Below, piece by piece: positions 40,620 to 51,460 of a stretch of DNA of 64,000 nt. The DNA lies in assembly GCA_033675545.1 (NCBI GenBank), contig JAWDGP010000286.1:1317501-1381500 (forward strand), given 5' to 3'. A program made the position numbers and the translations under genes. A model generated the notes under the pieces. The model was not told the DNA's origin. It saw only the letters and a program-made list of their open reading frames with translations, and did no database searches. Position 1 is the stretch's first letter. Each line of letters starts with the position of its first letter. Origin of the DNA: Elysia crispata (taxonomy: Eukaryota > Mollusca > Gastropoda > Plakobranchidae).

Positions 40620-41120
40620 TCTGGCCGTAAGTCTCGTGTGAGTAGGGTGTAAGTAGTGTTGGGGTTCTATGTAAATATTGAGAGAGTTGTGTATAAGCAT
40701 TCTGTAAGTAGTGTGTGAGTAATGTGTAGGCCTGTGTGGAATGTATGAGAGTCGCGTGTTAGTACTGAGGGAGTAGTGTGAGTAATGTGTGAGTGAGTAG
40801 TGTATGAGTAGCGTATGAGTAGCGTGTAGTGTGTGTGAGTAATGTGCGAGTAGCATGTGAATAGAGTGTGAGTAGTGCGTGAGTAATGTGTGAGTGGTGT
40901 GAGAGAGGGTGTGAGAGAAGTGTGTACAGTGTGTGAGTAGTGTGTGTAGTGTATGTACATAGTGTGTGTGTGTGTGTAGAGTGTGTGAATAGAGTAAGAG
41001 TAGTGTCTGACTAATGATGTGAGTTGTGTGTGAGTAATGTATTAGTCCTGTGTGAATTAACCGTGAGTCGCGTGTGAGTAGTGGGTGTGTGTAGTGTGTG
41101 AGTAGTGTGTGCATAGTGTC
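40620..41120. repeat. Degenerate GTGTGAGTA minisatellite
   Basis: About 500 bp of irregular GTGTGAGTAGTGTGTGAGTA-type units of roughly 9-13 bp, interspersed with GTCGCGTGTGAGTA. The minus frame (THYSHTTHT type) is an artefact of the repeat. It lies in an HS2ST intron between 40,257 and 41,731. Confidence 0.9.
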
Positions 41121-41730
41121 AAATAAAAACATCAAAACTCGAAGACATCTGTCTTTCTACTCACTACCAAAGTAAGATTAATAAACCCGTTTTTTTTTTA
41201 AAGCGTTTTTGACATTTTTACCAAAACTAGAAGAGTTTTTTTCAACTCGGTTCTTTTTTCTTTTTTAATTAAAATTGTAAAACCAAATATGATTACTTCA
41301 TGACATATCTAAGAGCCTCAATGAAAAGAGCGCCTGTGCTGGACATATTTTTGATTTAACAATCGGGTTCTAATAGAATAAAATATAGATAGCAGTTATT
41401 TTAAATCATCTAAATAAAATCAATAATTTCAGCTCTTGGATGTGTATTACCCATTCCAACCAACGGTGAGAAGAACTTATTAAGTTAACACTATAAATTC
41501 TTTTATCGAAATGTCATTTATGACTTTAAACTTCTCAAATATCAAATACGTTTCAAGTTATTAAAAAAAATTACACTTTACTTTGTTAAGGACAATAGTA
41601 TTAACGTGAAGCTTTATTAACCATCTCGGAACGAATTGTTACTCCCACAACCACTTGTTTGATCCGGTAGGAGAGGAAAAGGCGAAACACTTAAACAACT
41701 ATGATTTAAGTCTGAAAGTCTGAACCATAC

Positions 41731-41828
41731 CGACAGGCCGGATGATGGCCGCAGAAGTAAGGTACCTGGAGCCACAGTTTCTCAGGACGACAGCTCCTCC
41801 CCCCTCTGGCGACACACTCGTCGAAAGT
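41731..41828 (-). CDS. HS2ST1: HS2ST exon with conserved cysteine pairs
   Basis: The exon begins [20 protein letters not shown] and continues [13 protein letters not shown]. Vertebrate HS2ST reads TFDECV...[20 protein letters not shown]. Four Cys are kept (DEC, RSC, YFC, PAC); in the vertebrate structure these form two disulfides. The acceptor is TTTATCTCCAG and the donor CG|GTATGG. Length is 98 nt, phase 0 in, two bases left over (CG), completed by G of the next exon to make Arg. Confidence 0.95.
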
Positions 41829-42599
41829 CTGGAGATAAAGGGATGATCGGTAACTGCTCGGTGTGTATTACAGGAAACAGCTTATTTTATACTTTCCAAA
41901 TCAGAATATAAAGATCGTAATGTGAAACGTGTAATGGGTCATCAGATTTTCGTGGGCCGTCAATAAAATAAAAAAAAAAAAAAAATGGAAAAACTACTCT
42001 AGATCAAGTGGGCATATTTGTAAATCCCAAAGGTGATTAATAAACTGATATTTACTGATATATAAAACGACATTTTAAAACCCCATTTAAAACCTATTAA
42101 GCGTGCGAGACAAACCATTTAGCTAGGAAGACATTTTAATTAACCGTACAAATCTGTTTTTGTTTTTAATGCGAAACGAACACAATGTTATAGTTAGTTT
42201 TGATTTTTAAATCCTTTAGAATATTCGATCTAGATTTAAATCTCTAGAGTGATCTTGATCTAAATATCTAGGCTAGACTGTCCATCGGTGTAAAAATACT
42301 CTTAATCTACCTAGATCTAGAATATAATCTACGCCTAGGCTCGATCTGAATCTGATAGACTGTGTGCCCATCGATGTAAAAGTGAATACTAAGCTTATTA
42401 ATTTGGTCCTGGTAGAATGGCTTGATCGAACTATGCAAATTGACCCAGGGTCCCGTTCGTAGAGCGGGATTTTCAGCTTGTCTATTAAAGGATCTCTGTA
42501 GAGGCTGCGAATTCTCGCAAAAAGTGCCTACAGGTGTACCGCTTGGACGGAATTCATAGCAGCGCATTTATTTTGATCCGTGAATGATAAAGGAGCCCC

Positions 42600-42835
42600 A
42601 AATAATTATGTTTTCATCACTTCTGTATTGTGAGGGTTTAACTAAAGACAGATACAGAGTTTTAGATTATGAATGGTGTTTTCAGTACCTCTGTATTACA
42701 AGAACTGAAAACAGGAAAATGTTAGAACATGTAATGATGTTCTCAGTACCTCTGTATTGCAACAACTGAAAACGAAAATTTCAGAACATAATTATGATGA
42801 TGCTTGTTTTCAGTACCTCATTATTCCCACTTCTG
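42600..42835 (-). repeat. Decayed tandem repeat spanning an HS2ST splice donor
   Basis: TTTTCAGTACCTCTGTATT-like blocks recur with the donor word starting at 42,811 (true donor), 42,744, 42,683 and, degenerate, 42,615: spacings 67, 61 and 68 bp. On the minus strand copies two and three read AGAGGTACTGA, matching the GAGGTACTGA of the real exon-intron border. Confidence 0.85.
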
Positions 42836-42955
42836 CGCCGTATCTTATCAGGACGGAAGTCGTCACCGAAGCGCAGAAAGTAGTAATATGACATAAATCT
42901 GTCTAGAGGTTCTCTTATCAAGTTGATGTAGATGGGACGCTTTTTAATGCCAAAT
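42817..42955 (-). CDS. HS2ST1: HS2ST exon with 3'-phosphate-binding motif
   Basis: This exon encodes [20 protein letters not shown] and then [15 protein letters not shown], ending RRRSGNNE. It is the best conserved block in the window: the vertebrate counterpart is [35 protein letters not shown]. The Arg of IRE and the Ser of MSYYY correspond to the PAPS 3'-phosphate-binding residues. The acceptor is CCCATTCCCAG; the donor is GAG|GTACTG. Length is 139 nt, entering in phase 2 and ending in phase 0. The 3' edge overlaps a decayed tandem repeat that re-creates this donor sequence twice more in the intron. Confidence 0.96.
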
Positions 42956-43514
42956 CTGGGAATGGGAAGAGAATTATGTGGTAGATCAGGATAATTATAT
43001 AATACACACGCACCATCATTATATATTAAAGTTCACAAAGGAACTTTTCTCACATTTTACTTGCAAAAAGAAAAATGTTTTAGTCCAAACCCTGAGTCCT
43101 TGCTCATTGCCTGCCTTCATCTGAAGAGAGAGCCATACATGATCGAAAATCTTGAGCCATTAACCGTGAAGAACTTGGCTATTGTTTTATTAAATTATTA
43201 TGAATGCGCCTTGTTGTCCTCACACCATCAAACATAGTATTTTCATAATTCTGTAAAGCCAATGAATAATGCTTATTTTTTCAAAGCTAGAACACTAAGA
43301 ATATTTAGCTAGTTTTATAAAATACAAATTGACTTATAGATCGTTTCAAACCTTCATTAGAACAACGACTCCAGACAGTTTTACAAGACAAAGCCCTTGC
43401 TTTCACTGCTAAAAAAAAAAACCTAACGTAAAGAGATAACAGTTGCTCTAAATTATACATGTTAAAATCAATGAGTTCAGTTCTTAGATGATGACTCTCC
43501 ATTTTATTCCTGAC

Positions 43515-43600
43515 CTGGTAAAGTCGATGAAAGGCATGTGCCCATGGTACACAGCTGGTTTTGCTTCATCCCAGTTGGTTATGTTTGTGATGAATTTCAT
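43515..43600 (-). CDS. HS2ST1: HS2ST exon with catalytic-base His region
   Basis: The exon reads MKFITNITNWDEAKPAVYHG onward to HMPFIDFTR. The family counterpart is RFVKNITSW...YHGHVSYLDFAK. NITNW keeps the second conserved N-glycosylation sequon, and the YHGH motif holds the His that acts as catalytic base in the vertebrate enzyme. The acceptor is CTCATCATAG and the donor CCAG|GTCAGG. The exon is 86 nt (28 codons plus two bases), and the AG left at its end joins the first A of the next exon to make Arg. The initial ATG is not a start codon; it is the first codon after the splice site and aligns with Val of the vertebrate protein. A SINE-like piece lies about 160 bp upstream in the preceding intron. 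Confidence 0.94.
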
Positions 43601-43684
43601 CTATGATGAGAAGAAAATAACAAACAACAGTACACGTCAGGGAATTTTTGTTGTTGGTGTATATCTTCCACAACAAGTTGATCA

Positions 43685-43815
43685 CATGCCATTTTAAGAA
43701 ATCAATAGAAGACATGGCTGGTAGATGGGATCACACCCTACCACCAAATTGCCCGCGCCAGGATTCGAACCGCATACCTCCGACAAGCCTGTTCAACACC
43801 CTTCCTAAGTGGGAA
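43685..43815 (-). mobile_element. tRNA-derived SINE fragment
   Basis: On the minus strand GGAGGTATGCGGTTCGAATCC keeps a canonical RNA polymerase III B box (43,761-43,771) and an anticodon-arm-like stretch before it, then a non-tRNA tail. No intact A box is visible, so it is 5'-truncated. It lies in an HS2ST intron. Confidence 0.45.
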
Positions 43816-45468
43816 ATTATGGCTCATTCAATGTCTTGTTTAGAATTCCCTCGCGCAGAAAATATTGCGTTTTGTGAAAATTTCATCCTAGAAGCTCAGA
43901 ACGAACATTTTAACCATGCACCTAGATAATATCTATTATGTGATCTATACGTTTTTCAGAAGTAGAGTCTTCAAAGTTAACTCTAAAATAATGGAGAAAA
44001 AATGTTTTAAAATTGTTATTATAATCCAAACATTGCTTTGTAATTTTTTACTCATGTCTTTAAATTACCGCGGTATCTATGATTTTCTTTTGATTTGTCT
44101 TCATGCGCAAAATGTCTTTGAAAATGTTGTCAATTTGTTTTCAAGGAATTTTAGACAGTTATTTCATAAAATTAAAATCTATTCATAGATTTTCTCAAAC
44201 GTTCATGACTACGTACCTAAAAATAGGCAGCTATGAATTCCCGCAAAGCAGTGCACCCTCAAGCACTTTTTGTTCATGTGTGTTATACATAGCCCTTCTA
44301 ACAGCGTTTAGACAGACTTTTATTAGATTTGAAAAGTATAAAGCATTTCTTTATTTCAGGAACATATATTGATTTCGATTTATCTTTGATGTGATTTAGG
44401 CCGTAAGATAAGATAGCTCACTTAAATCTGCTAGATACTTGGACAAAAATAGTTCATCATTACAGTAATACCACTCGAATCGAGTTCATTTTTACATAGG
44501 GGAAAAAACATGTATTGAAGAGTGAAGTTTCATAAAGTTGTTATGCGATAACCATAAATAACAGAAATTACGAGACATGAATCGAGATCCTAACAAAATA
44601 TTGAATAATTCAAAATCTGCATAATAACGTCATTAAAATAGAACATTATGAATAAAAGAACGCGTGTTGTCTGCAACAGCTGCTAATCTATGTGGTCTGA
44701 CAGAAGGCGTTCTAACTTCTGGTGGACAAGTTGATAAAGAGACCGTCTTGATACTAGCAGATCCGCTTCACAAAGTTAGTTCAAACCTCGACATACTTGG
44801 AGGAAAGATTTAAGACCTCATCTTCCCTGCTTATTAACTGCTTGACAAAGCATGTCTCATGAGCAAAGTGGACTGCTGACAGTTCGCTATGGTCGCGCTA
44901 TATCTAATATCAAAGACGAGTGGGTCATTGCAGTTATATAACTCAACACTGAAAGTTTACCGAGAACTTGGCTCTGTGGCGAATTCTCGGTGGAGGTGTG
45001 GGGTAAACCTCAAGCCTTTTCTAAAACCTCTATGGTTGTGTCACGCCCAATATTGCTGGATTAATTTGAGTGTCAACCTCTCAGCTATACACTGCCCAAT
45101 AGGGTTTCCTTTAGTAGACGATTTTTCTATTTTTAACATTTTTTTTTTCTTGCACTTTCTTCTTTTGTAAATGATAAAAATAGCTATTTCTTTTTAGCTT
45201 GAACTATTGTTTTTTGAGGTTCCGCTATCTTGTGATTTTATTTTCCCAAAATATTCATTTTTCGTGTTCTCTTACGGGGTCCTTGTCAATGCAAATCATC
45301 TATTTTCTGTTGCATGCTCTGATTAACTGAGAAATGAAAATCCTCATTAAAAAAAACAAACAAACAAACCATAACGAACAACACAACAACTGTAGACCGA
45401 TTTAAAAATTAAACTTATAATTAACATACCAAGCTTATCAGATAGCCAATGAAGACGAGGGGGAGGGG

Positions 45469-45557
<89 letters not shown>

Positions 45558-45597
45558 GCAGACAGACAGACAGACAGACAGACTGACAGACAGAGAC
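45469..45597. repeat. (GA)n then (CAGA)n in an HS2ST intron
   Basis: GA array to 45,552, then CAGA units to about 45,596; 90 bp below the 45,685 donor. Confidence 0.96.
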
Positions 45598-45684
45598 AGT
45601 AGAAACAGAGACATGAAGAGAGACAGAGACATAGACAGAGACACAAACAGAGACACGGACAGAGACACAGACTGACGCACATAC

Positions 45685-45858
45685 TTGATTCGCCAGACTC
45701 AGTACCCTCTCACAGTGTGAGATATTCACATAGATGGAGCTGAAGCCGTTAATGGTACAGAGGTCAAGGGTCAGTCTAGCGAATGACGTGCTTCCTGTCT
45801 TAGGCACTCTGTTGTAGAGGATGATTGCATCATCTCTGGCTTTCGCGCCTTTTTTACT
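45685..45858 (-). CDS. HS2ST1: HS2ST exon with 5'-phosphosulfate-binding loop
   Basis: This 58-codon exon starts SKKGAKARDD and contains AIILYNRVPKTGSTSF, which is the 5'-phosphosulfate-binding loop of the 2-O-sulfotransferase family (vertebrate IYNRVPKTASTSF); the Lys of PKT contacts the PAPS phosphosulfate. Further on is YVNISH, an N-glycosylation sequon at the position of a known vertebrate glycosylation site. The exon ends ...SLANQ before GTATGTG. The acceptor is CTTACCTCAG. Both ends are phase 0. In the intron just below the donor lie a CAGA array (45,560-45,596) and a long GA array (from 45,469), which read as pyrimidine tracts in the sense strand. An open frame continues past the donor only because the microsatellite lacks stops. 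Confidence 0.95.
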
Positions 45859-46281
45859 CTGAGGTAAGACAAGGAAAGAAAACAAGAGGAAATTTCAACA
45901 CAAGAATTCAGCTAGTTTTGAACTTTCCCATTCTATTTATAGACCCTTTTCATTTTTTTGTAAGAAGTTATGAATTCTCGCCGAAGGTGTGTAAAGATGC
46001 AATATTTCGGGGTTTTACAAAACTAGATAATTAATCATTCTTGCTCTGCTATTTCTGAACTTTCCATATTCATACAATAATCCTGATACACGCTTTTAAA
46101 GGGCTATGGATTGCCGCCGCAAAATGCCAAAAAGTGCATTGTTTGGGGGTTTTGCAAAATAAGCTTTTTATTCTTAATCATAGAAACTGAAGGGAAAAAA
46201 ATCGGTTTGTTAAGGCGTTCAGCAAAAGAATAATATTAGTTTATAAAACAATAATTACTGATAAAGTTTCATAACCCTTAC

Positions 46282-46361
46282 CCAGTAGATATTGTCTGCC
46301 GATTCGTCTGATGATATTGACACCAGAGATGACTTTAGCTTCGAATTCACAAATGTTTGCT
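46282..46361 (-). CDS. HS2ST1: Candidate stem-region exon of HS2ST-like gene
   Basis: An open stretch of 26 codons, ending in DNIYW, lies between an AG (TTTTTAAACCAG) and a GGTAAGG donor. It ends in phase 0, which matches the phase-0 start of the next firm exon (45,858). The composition is Ser/Asp-rich and unlike any catalytic motif, as expected of the poorly conserved stem between membrane anchor and sulfotransferase fold. The upstream pyrimidine tract is weak and there is no sequence match to confirm it, so it rests on phase, donor quality and position only. If real, it enters in phase 1, so an earlier exon carrying the start codon and anchor must lie further upstream. Confidence 0.42.
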
Positions 46362-46712
46362 CTGGTTTAAAAATATAAACAAAGAATTAATAGTTGATTG
46401 TTTTGTTTTGTTTTTTGTTGTTGCTGTTTTTTTTTTAATTTATTTATTTACTTTTTTAGTCTCAGAGATCGATTTCTTGAAAGTTTGAGTTAGATCTCCA
46501 TAGTTCACAAGACTATTTTTCCCTCAAACTGTCGAAGTCGTATACAGAGCCAACGCGGCAAAGCAATGGCGAAGTGGCTTGTAGAACGTTTGGCCAGATT
46601 CAGACAAGAGCGAGAGCTGGCTCGAGATCACGTGTAAGATTGGTAGAAATACTTAGGAGACGTGTAATAATTAAGAGAATTGACCATTCACCACTAGTGA
46701 GGGCAAGAAAAG

Positions 46713-46723
46713 GGGGGGGGGGG

Positions 46724-46785
<62 letters not shown>

Positions 46786-46818
46786 GACAGAGACAGAGAC
46801 AGAGACAGAGAGAAAGAG

Positions 46819-46851
<33 letters not shown>

Positions 46852-46874
46852 TACAGACAGAGACAGACAGACAT
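46713..46874. repeat. Poly-G, (GA)n and (CAGA)n
   Basis: G run, GA to about 46,780, then GACAGA and CAGA units. Confidence 0.95.
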
Positions 46875-48199
46875 TTTTTGTAATTTTAGGGTCTACTTCA
46901 TCTTATGAGCATTATTGAAAAAAAAGTCATATTTTATTTAAAGCTAAGACCTTATTTGCGTACTCTATTTGCATTAATGAACTTTGAACTTACGCAATTT
47001 AACGTGAGAATCTGCGAGGATTTCGAGTTCCTGTTTCAAGCACCCAAAGTTCCTGTAAACACGGAAACAGAACAGAAGAGATATGACAACACACGCCCAT
47101 GTACGCACTGACACACCGAGAACCTGAGTCCACAAGCTTGGGGACATGGTGCTTTGTATGCTAGTCTATCTGTCTGTCTATCTGCCTTCTTGTCTGTTTC
47201 TGTAGTAAGTTGTGTGACGATAAAAATTAGACTTATATAATTATCATATTATTTCGGTAAAAATTAAGTCCGATGTTGGGCCTACGTTTCTCGTCAAATG
47301 ATTCCCCTAACCGACCAGCAATCGGTCTATAAGTCTGAGTGGCATGAATGGCGAAGAGGCCTATGCAAATATTATGCAGAAACCTCATAATTATGTATCT
47401 GTCATAAAAAAAATTATGAAAGTCAAAATACCCTCCAACTATAATGCTTTTCGAAGCAGCTCTATATCTTAAGGTTATACTAACTAAATAATAATTATGT
47501 GTTAAACCTACGATGATTTTGGGTGTGGCGGGCCGGAAACGCCGTTGTCGTGAAATTCTCTTCCGCGGTGAATAAAAAGATACTAGTCAAAGCTACATTT
47601 TCAGATTCAGCGCACTATTATTAACAATATGGTTCACGGAGAATTAATCCAGTCTCTACGGGCATTTAAACTGCCGCGTATTTTTTTTTTTTTTTTTGGG
47701 ATTATTTTTATGATTTTTTTTAAAATGTAGATTTTAATGATTGTGTTTGTTTATTCTTCGTCTTTTGTTTGTAGGTATTATCATGTCATGTAAGATCATA
47801 CATATACCTGAGCATTGTAAGAAGGAAGGCTTCTTTATGATAATGAATTGAAGATAAGACAGAGAAAGAGAAAACACAAGATACAATGTGAGAAGAATAA
47901 AGAGATTGAGAGACGCAGGGCAAGAGAGAGAATGATCTCCCTCTCTCTCTCTTTCTTCCTGCAGTGCTCATCTGCATCTTTATTCCTCTTTATTTCCCTG
48001 TCTATAATTCTCTCCTCCTGCATTTTTTTCTTTTTCCCCCCTCTCCCTGCATCGCTCTCTTTATCCATCGCTCCTTCTTCGAGACTTTCTTATCGCCTAA
48101 TTCATTGCATCTCTACCTCCTCTCACTCTCGTTCAACCCCTTTCCCGTCCTCTCTGTATTCCTCGCCATTTCTCTCTACCTTTTCCCCTCGCTCTCTCC

Positions 48200-48206
<7 letters not shown>

Positions 48207-48252
<46 letters not shown>

Positions 48253-49139
48253 CCTCTGTTCCTCTCTCTCTCTCACTCCATCTCTATCTCTCTCCTACTC
48301 TGTTTTCGTCCCTTTCACTCTGACCATCACCAAAGGAAGTGGAAAAAACAGAGTTAAGAGCAAAGAAAGGCATAGTAAAAAGAGAGAAAGAAAATGAAAG
48401 GGACTAGAGAAAAAAGACGAGGAGGAATGGAGGTAACGTTAAACTATAACTAATTAAGAATGGCGCGACCCAAACAAGTTATTCGTGGGATAATTTTTTT
48501 TCACTTTTAAATTTTCTAGTCTTATGCTACTTGTATGATCTACATAAAGGAGCACTCTAGCGTCTGGCGTTATATTTTTTGCCCCCCCTCCCCTTTTTTT
48601 TTTTCCCCAAATAAAAAAACGCACGCACATACACATAAAGGCGCCCCATCCCATAGTAGCCACTGCTTTAATTTTTTTTTTTTTTCATTATGGAACAGAG
48701 CGGAGCGACTTTCTACTGATTTGCTGATTGGTTGAAACGTGTAACTGAGGCATTAGGCAATGCCTGATATCTGACCAAGCTTTTTATTCACCGTTCAACA
48801 GTATAAATCGAATCAAAGTTTGCGGTTATACGCTTTGAAAGGAAGTTGCTCAAGGGATCCTTACATCTAACCACTGCTTAAAAGTTCGCCCTAAGAAATT
48901 GCAATAAATAGTGGTGCTAATATCGGGGTTTTCCCGTTTGAAGTTGGTGCAGATCCTCCAAGTGAATGTTAATGTTTATGGTGAAGCTTTGTCGAGGAAC
49001 TCATCCCCGAAAAGTAAGCATAATGTAGGGGGAAACGTTTTACATTATTAGCATAAGATGTTGATATACAGCATCAGAAAAAGGGGGCCAGTACGGCTCC
49101 ACCCTCGGTCTGGTTTTTTTTTTCCTCCTCCTCCTCCTC

Positions 49140-49225
<86 letters not shown>
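48207..49225. repeat. (CT)n arrays with unique sequence between
   Basis: CT at 48,207-48,249; (TCC)n-(CT)n at 49,125-49,225. The 870 bp between hold AT-rich DNA and short homopolymers, no gene seen. Confidence 0.9.
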
Positions 49226-49237
<12 letters not shown>

Positions 49238-49745
49238 CCTGTCTCTGTCTCTCTCCACTCCTTTATTTATATCATTTTCTATCTCTCTCTTCGTCTCTCT
49301 CTATCTCTCTCATTCTCTCTCCAATGATATCACTAATCGTTCAAGTTATATAATGATGCTAAAGACTTTGATTGGAAAAACTGACTTTCCAAAAAGACAA
49401 ACAACAAACAAACAAACAAACAAACAAAAAAAAAAAAAAATCAAAACATTGATTTCCACAGAGTTTTTTTTTAATTTTTCATCCATAGTTTCTACAATTA
49501 TTTAGTGTGAAAACTTTTTCATAATCAACTCCCTGTCGACACATCTTGCCGTGCAAGTTGAAGCCGACATAATATGCAGAGATATTCATCATTCATCAGC
49601 TGTATGGGATCAGCAAGGCAGCAGAGCTTGTAGCATGATAAAATTATTCTAAGAATAAATTAATATTTGAATAAGCAACAAACTTTAGGTTGAATATATA
49701 TAAACTAGCCACTGCAAAATACAGTGAGTTTGTGAAATTCTGCCT

Positions 49746-49748
<3 letters not shown>

Positions 49749-49834
<86 letters not shown>

Positions 49835-49878
49835 CTCTATCTCTATCTATCTCTCTCTCTCTCTCATTCTCGCTCTGT

Positions 49879-49955
<77 letters not shown>
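49749..49955. repeat. (CT)n, (CTAT)n, (TA)n, (TG)n compound array
   Basis: CT to about 49,820, CTAT/CT mixture, TA at 49,901-49,941, then TG. Confidence 0.96.
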
Positions 49956-49956
<1 letters not shown>

Positions 49957-50431
49957 ATCTTTAAAAAACAAAACAAAGCAATACACTGATAGAACCCTGC
50001 ATGTAAACAACAGTTTTCTGATTTTTTTTCACCAGCCTGTCTTCATCCTCCGATTTTCCAGCATTCTTTACAAGCTTTGCAAATCTTACATCTGTCTCAA
50101 AAGACGATTTTCTCCTACAATCTTACAGAAAAAAAAAGAAAAGAAAAAAGATGGCTCAATGCAGAAAAGTCAGCCGGCACTATAAAATGTCCATTTGGAG
50201 AATTGGGGATAATTTTTTGTTTAGTAATGATGAGCCGAGTTCATTTATATCTATTTGTTAGCCTCTTTCTTAATTCAGATACTTTAAAATGGAAAATTCA
50301 ATAAATGTAAGTAGGTCTCAATAGGAAAGTTCTGCATTCGGTAAAAATTCAAATGCAAGGAATCTGCTGACATGGGTTCTCTGTGGCCCCTCTACTCCTT
50401 TCTTGTGTCAAGAATGTTTTAACCCTTCCCT

Positions 50432-50434
<3 letters not shown>

Positions 50435-50511
<77 letters not shown>
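50435..50511. repeat. (CT)n, the last long dinucleotide array of the window
   Basis: CT array of about 75 bp. No comparable GA/CT array occurs from here to 64,000. Confidence 0.96.
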
Positions 50512-50512
<1 letters not shown>

Positions 50513-50868
50513 AATTCTGTTTTCTGTCTCTTCCTGTGTTTAAAATGATTTGCACAGTGGCAACTGAGGCCGTTTGTACTAATACTGTTTCTCTCCTACA
50601 TGGGAGCATCCATGGTGACATAGTTATATCTTATAGACAAAATAAAAGGTGAACGTCATTATTTCATGTTTATTTCCATGTAAATAGCAAAATTAATGAC
50701 AACTTATAGACAGACACAAAAAAATTATGGGCTGCGATTTTTTGCGCGTAATGAAATGTGCAATTCTAAACAGCTGGAGACAACATGGCCGCTTGAGGCT
50801 CTACCACTCAAACCCGCGCACCTAGGAACATGGGAGAAGGTGACGAAGGTGCAATAGGAACTGTACAG

Positions 50869-50904
50869 ACCACAAATTAATGAGGACGTTGCCTAATTTG
50901 TGGT
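50869..50904. repeat. 11-bp inverted repeat
   Basis: ACCACAAATTA (50,869-50,879) and TAATTTGTGGT (50,894-50,904) with a 14-nt spacer, about 60 bp outside the Harbinger left end. Confidence 0.7.
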
Positions 50905-50991
50905 ACAGACAACAGACGCTGTCGCCAGAAGGCGTTGCTAACCAGCAGCTGTGCAATCTAAAGGCGCCCATACACGATCAATTTTATTGCT

Positions 50992-51030
50992 CAATTTAAT
51001 TGTCAATACTCGGTATTGACAATTAAATTG
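50992..51030. repeat. Perfect 18-bp hairpin in the Harbinger left end
   Basis: CAATTTAATTGTCAATAC (50,992-51,009), TCG, then its exact reverse complement (51,013-51,030). The surrounding CCCATACACG / CGTATATGGG continues the pairing imperfectly, so the whole left end can fold on itself. Confidence 0.95.
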
Positions 51031-51163
51031 GCCGTATATGGGCCAAATTGACGACTTGCTCAATACCATTCAGTCAATGAAAATCGATTTGATATTTTAT
51101 TGCGCAATACTTAATGCAATTGCACAAGTCTTCAATTTCATTGACGTATATGGCGACCGTCAA

Positions 51164-51460
51164 TTATACTGTGCAATAATCATTTTGCTTCCTGATTCCG
51201 TACCGGCATCTTGTGAGGGGTGTAAAAGCACTGATGAGCTTCGGATCCTCAAAAGTAGCTCCTGTGGCCAACTTGCGCACTGTGATTGATAAACGTTCCG
51301 TAGGAGAGATGAGCTCACACATATTGGTAATTTGCTTTCCGATCAGGGGTTCGACCATTCGCAAAAGCTCATTGTAGGATTTGAAATCCATGCGCAGAAA
51401 GTTTTGAAAATCCTGTGACTCATTATGTCTCAGTTTACAAAGTAAATTCTGTGTGTCCAA
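51164..51460 (-). pseudogene. N-terminal fragment of a Harbinger (HARBI1-like) transposase
   Basis: The frame contains DFQNFLRMDFKSYNELLRMV, then EPLIGKQITNMCELISPTER and LSITVRKLATG. This is the typical N-terminal block of PIF/Harbinger transposases (FxxFLRM...F..LL..V.P.I..........I...ERL...LR.LATG). The DDE catalytic domain is missing: after ATFEDPKLISAFTPLT the sequence ceases to resemble the family and stops at 51,164 near the element end. It cannot be active. Confidence 0.78.

Larger units (their letters stand above)
38955..46361 (-). other. HS2ST1: Heparan sulfate 2-O-sulfotransferase gene span (visible part)
   Basis: This is the span of the recovered exons of an HS2ST1-like gene. From 5' to 3' on the minus strand they are 46,361-46,282 (tentative), 45,858-45,685, 43,600-43,515, 42,955-42,817, 41,828-41,731, 40,257-40,100 and 39,169-38,955 (stop). 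All junctions are GT-AG and every split codon is restored in frame. The six firm exons encode 289 residues; the vertebrate enzyme is about 356, so roughly 65 N-terminal residues (cytoplasmic tail, membrane anchor, part of the stem) are not covered by firm exons. The family is a Golgi type II membrane enzyme that transfers sulfate from PAPS to C2-OH of iduronate (and some glucuronate) in heparan sulfate. An AATAAA on the minus strand near 38,003 is a possible poly(A) signal, not verified. Confidence 0.93.

Noticed and set aside
40587..41135. 182-codon Thr/His/Ser-rich minus frame
   Set aside because: Translation of the GTGTGAGTA minisatellite inside an HS2ST intron.
44650..44810. Plus frame KERVLSATAANLCGLTEGVL in an HS2ST intron
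   Set aside because: 55 open codons only, no splice-site pair and only a vague resemblance to receptor stalk regions.
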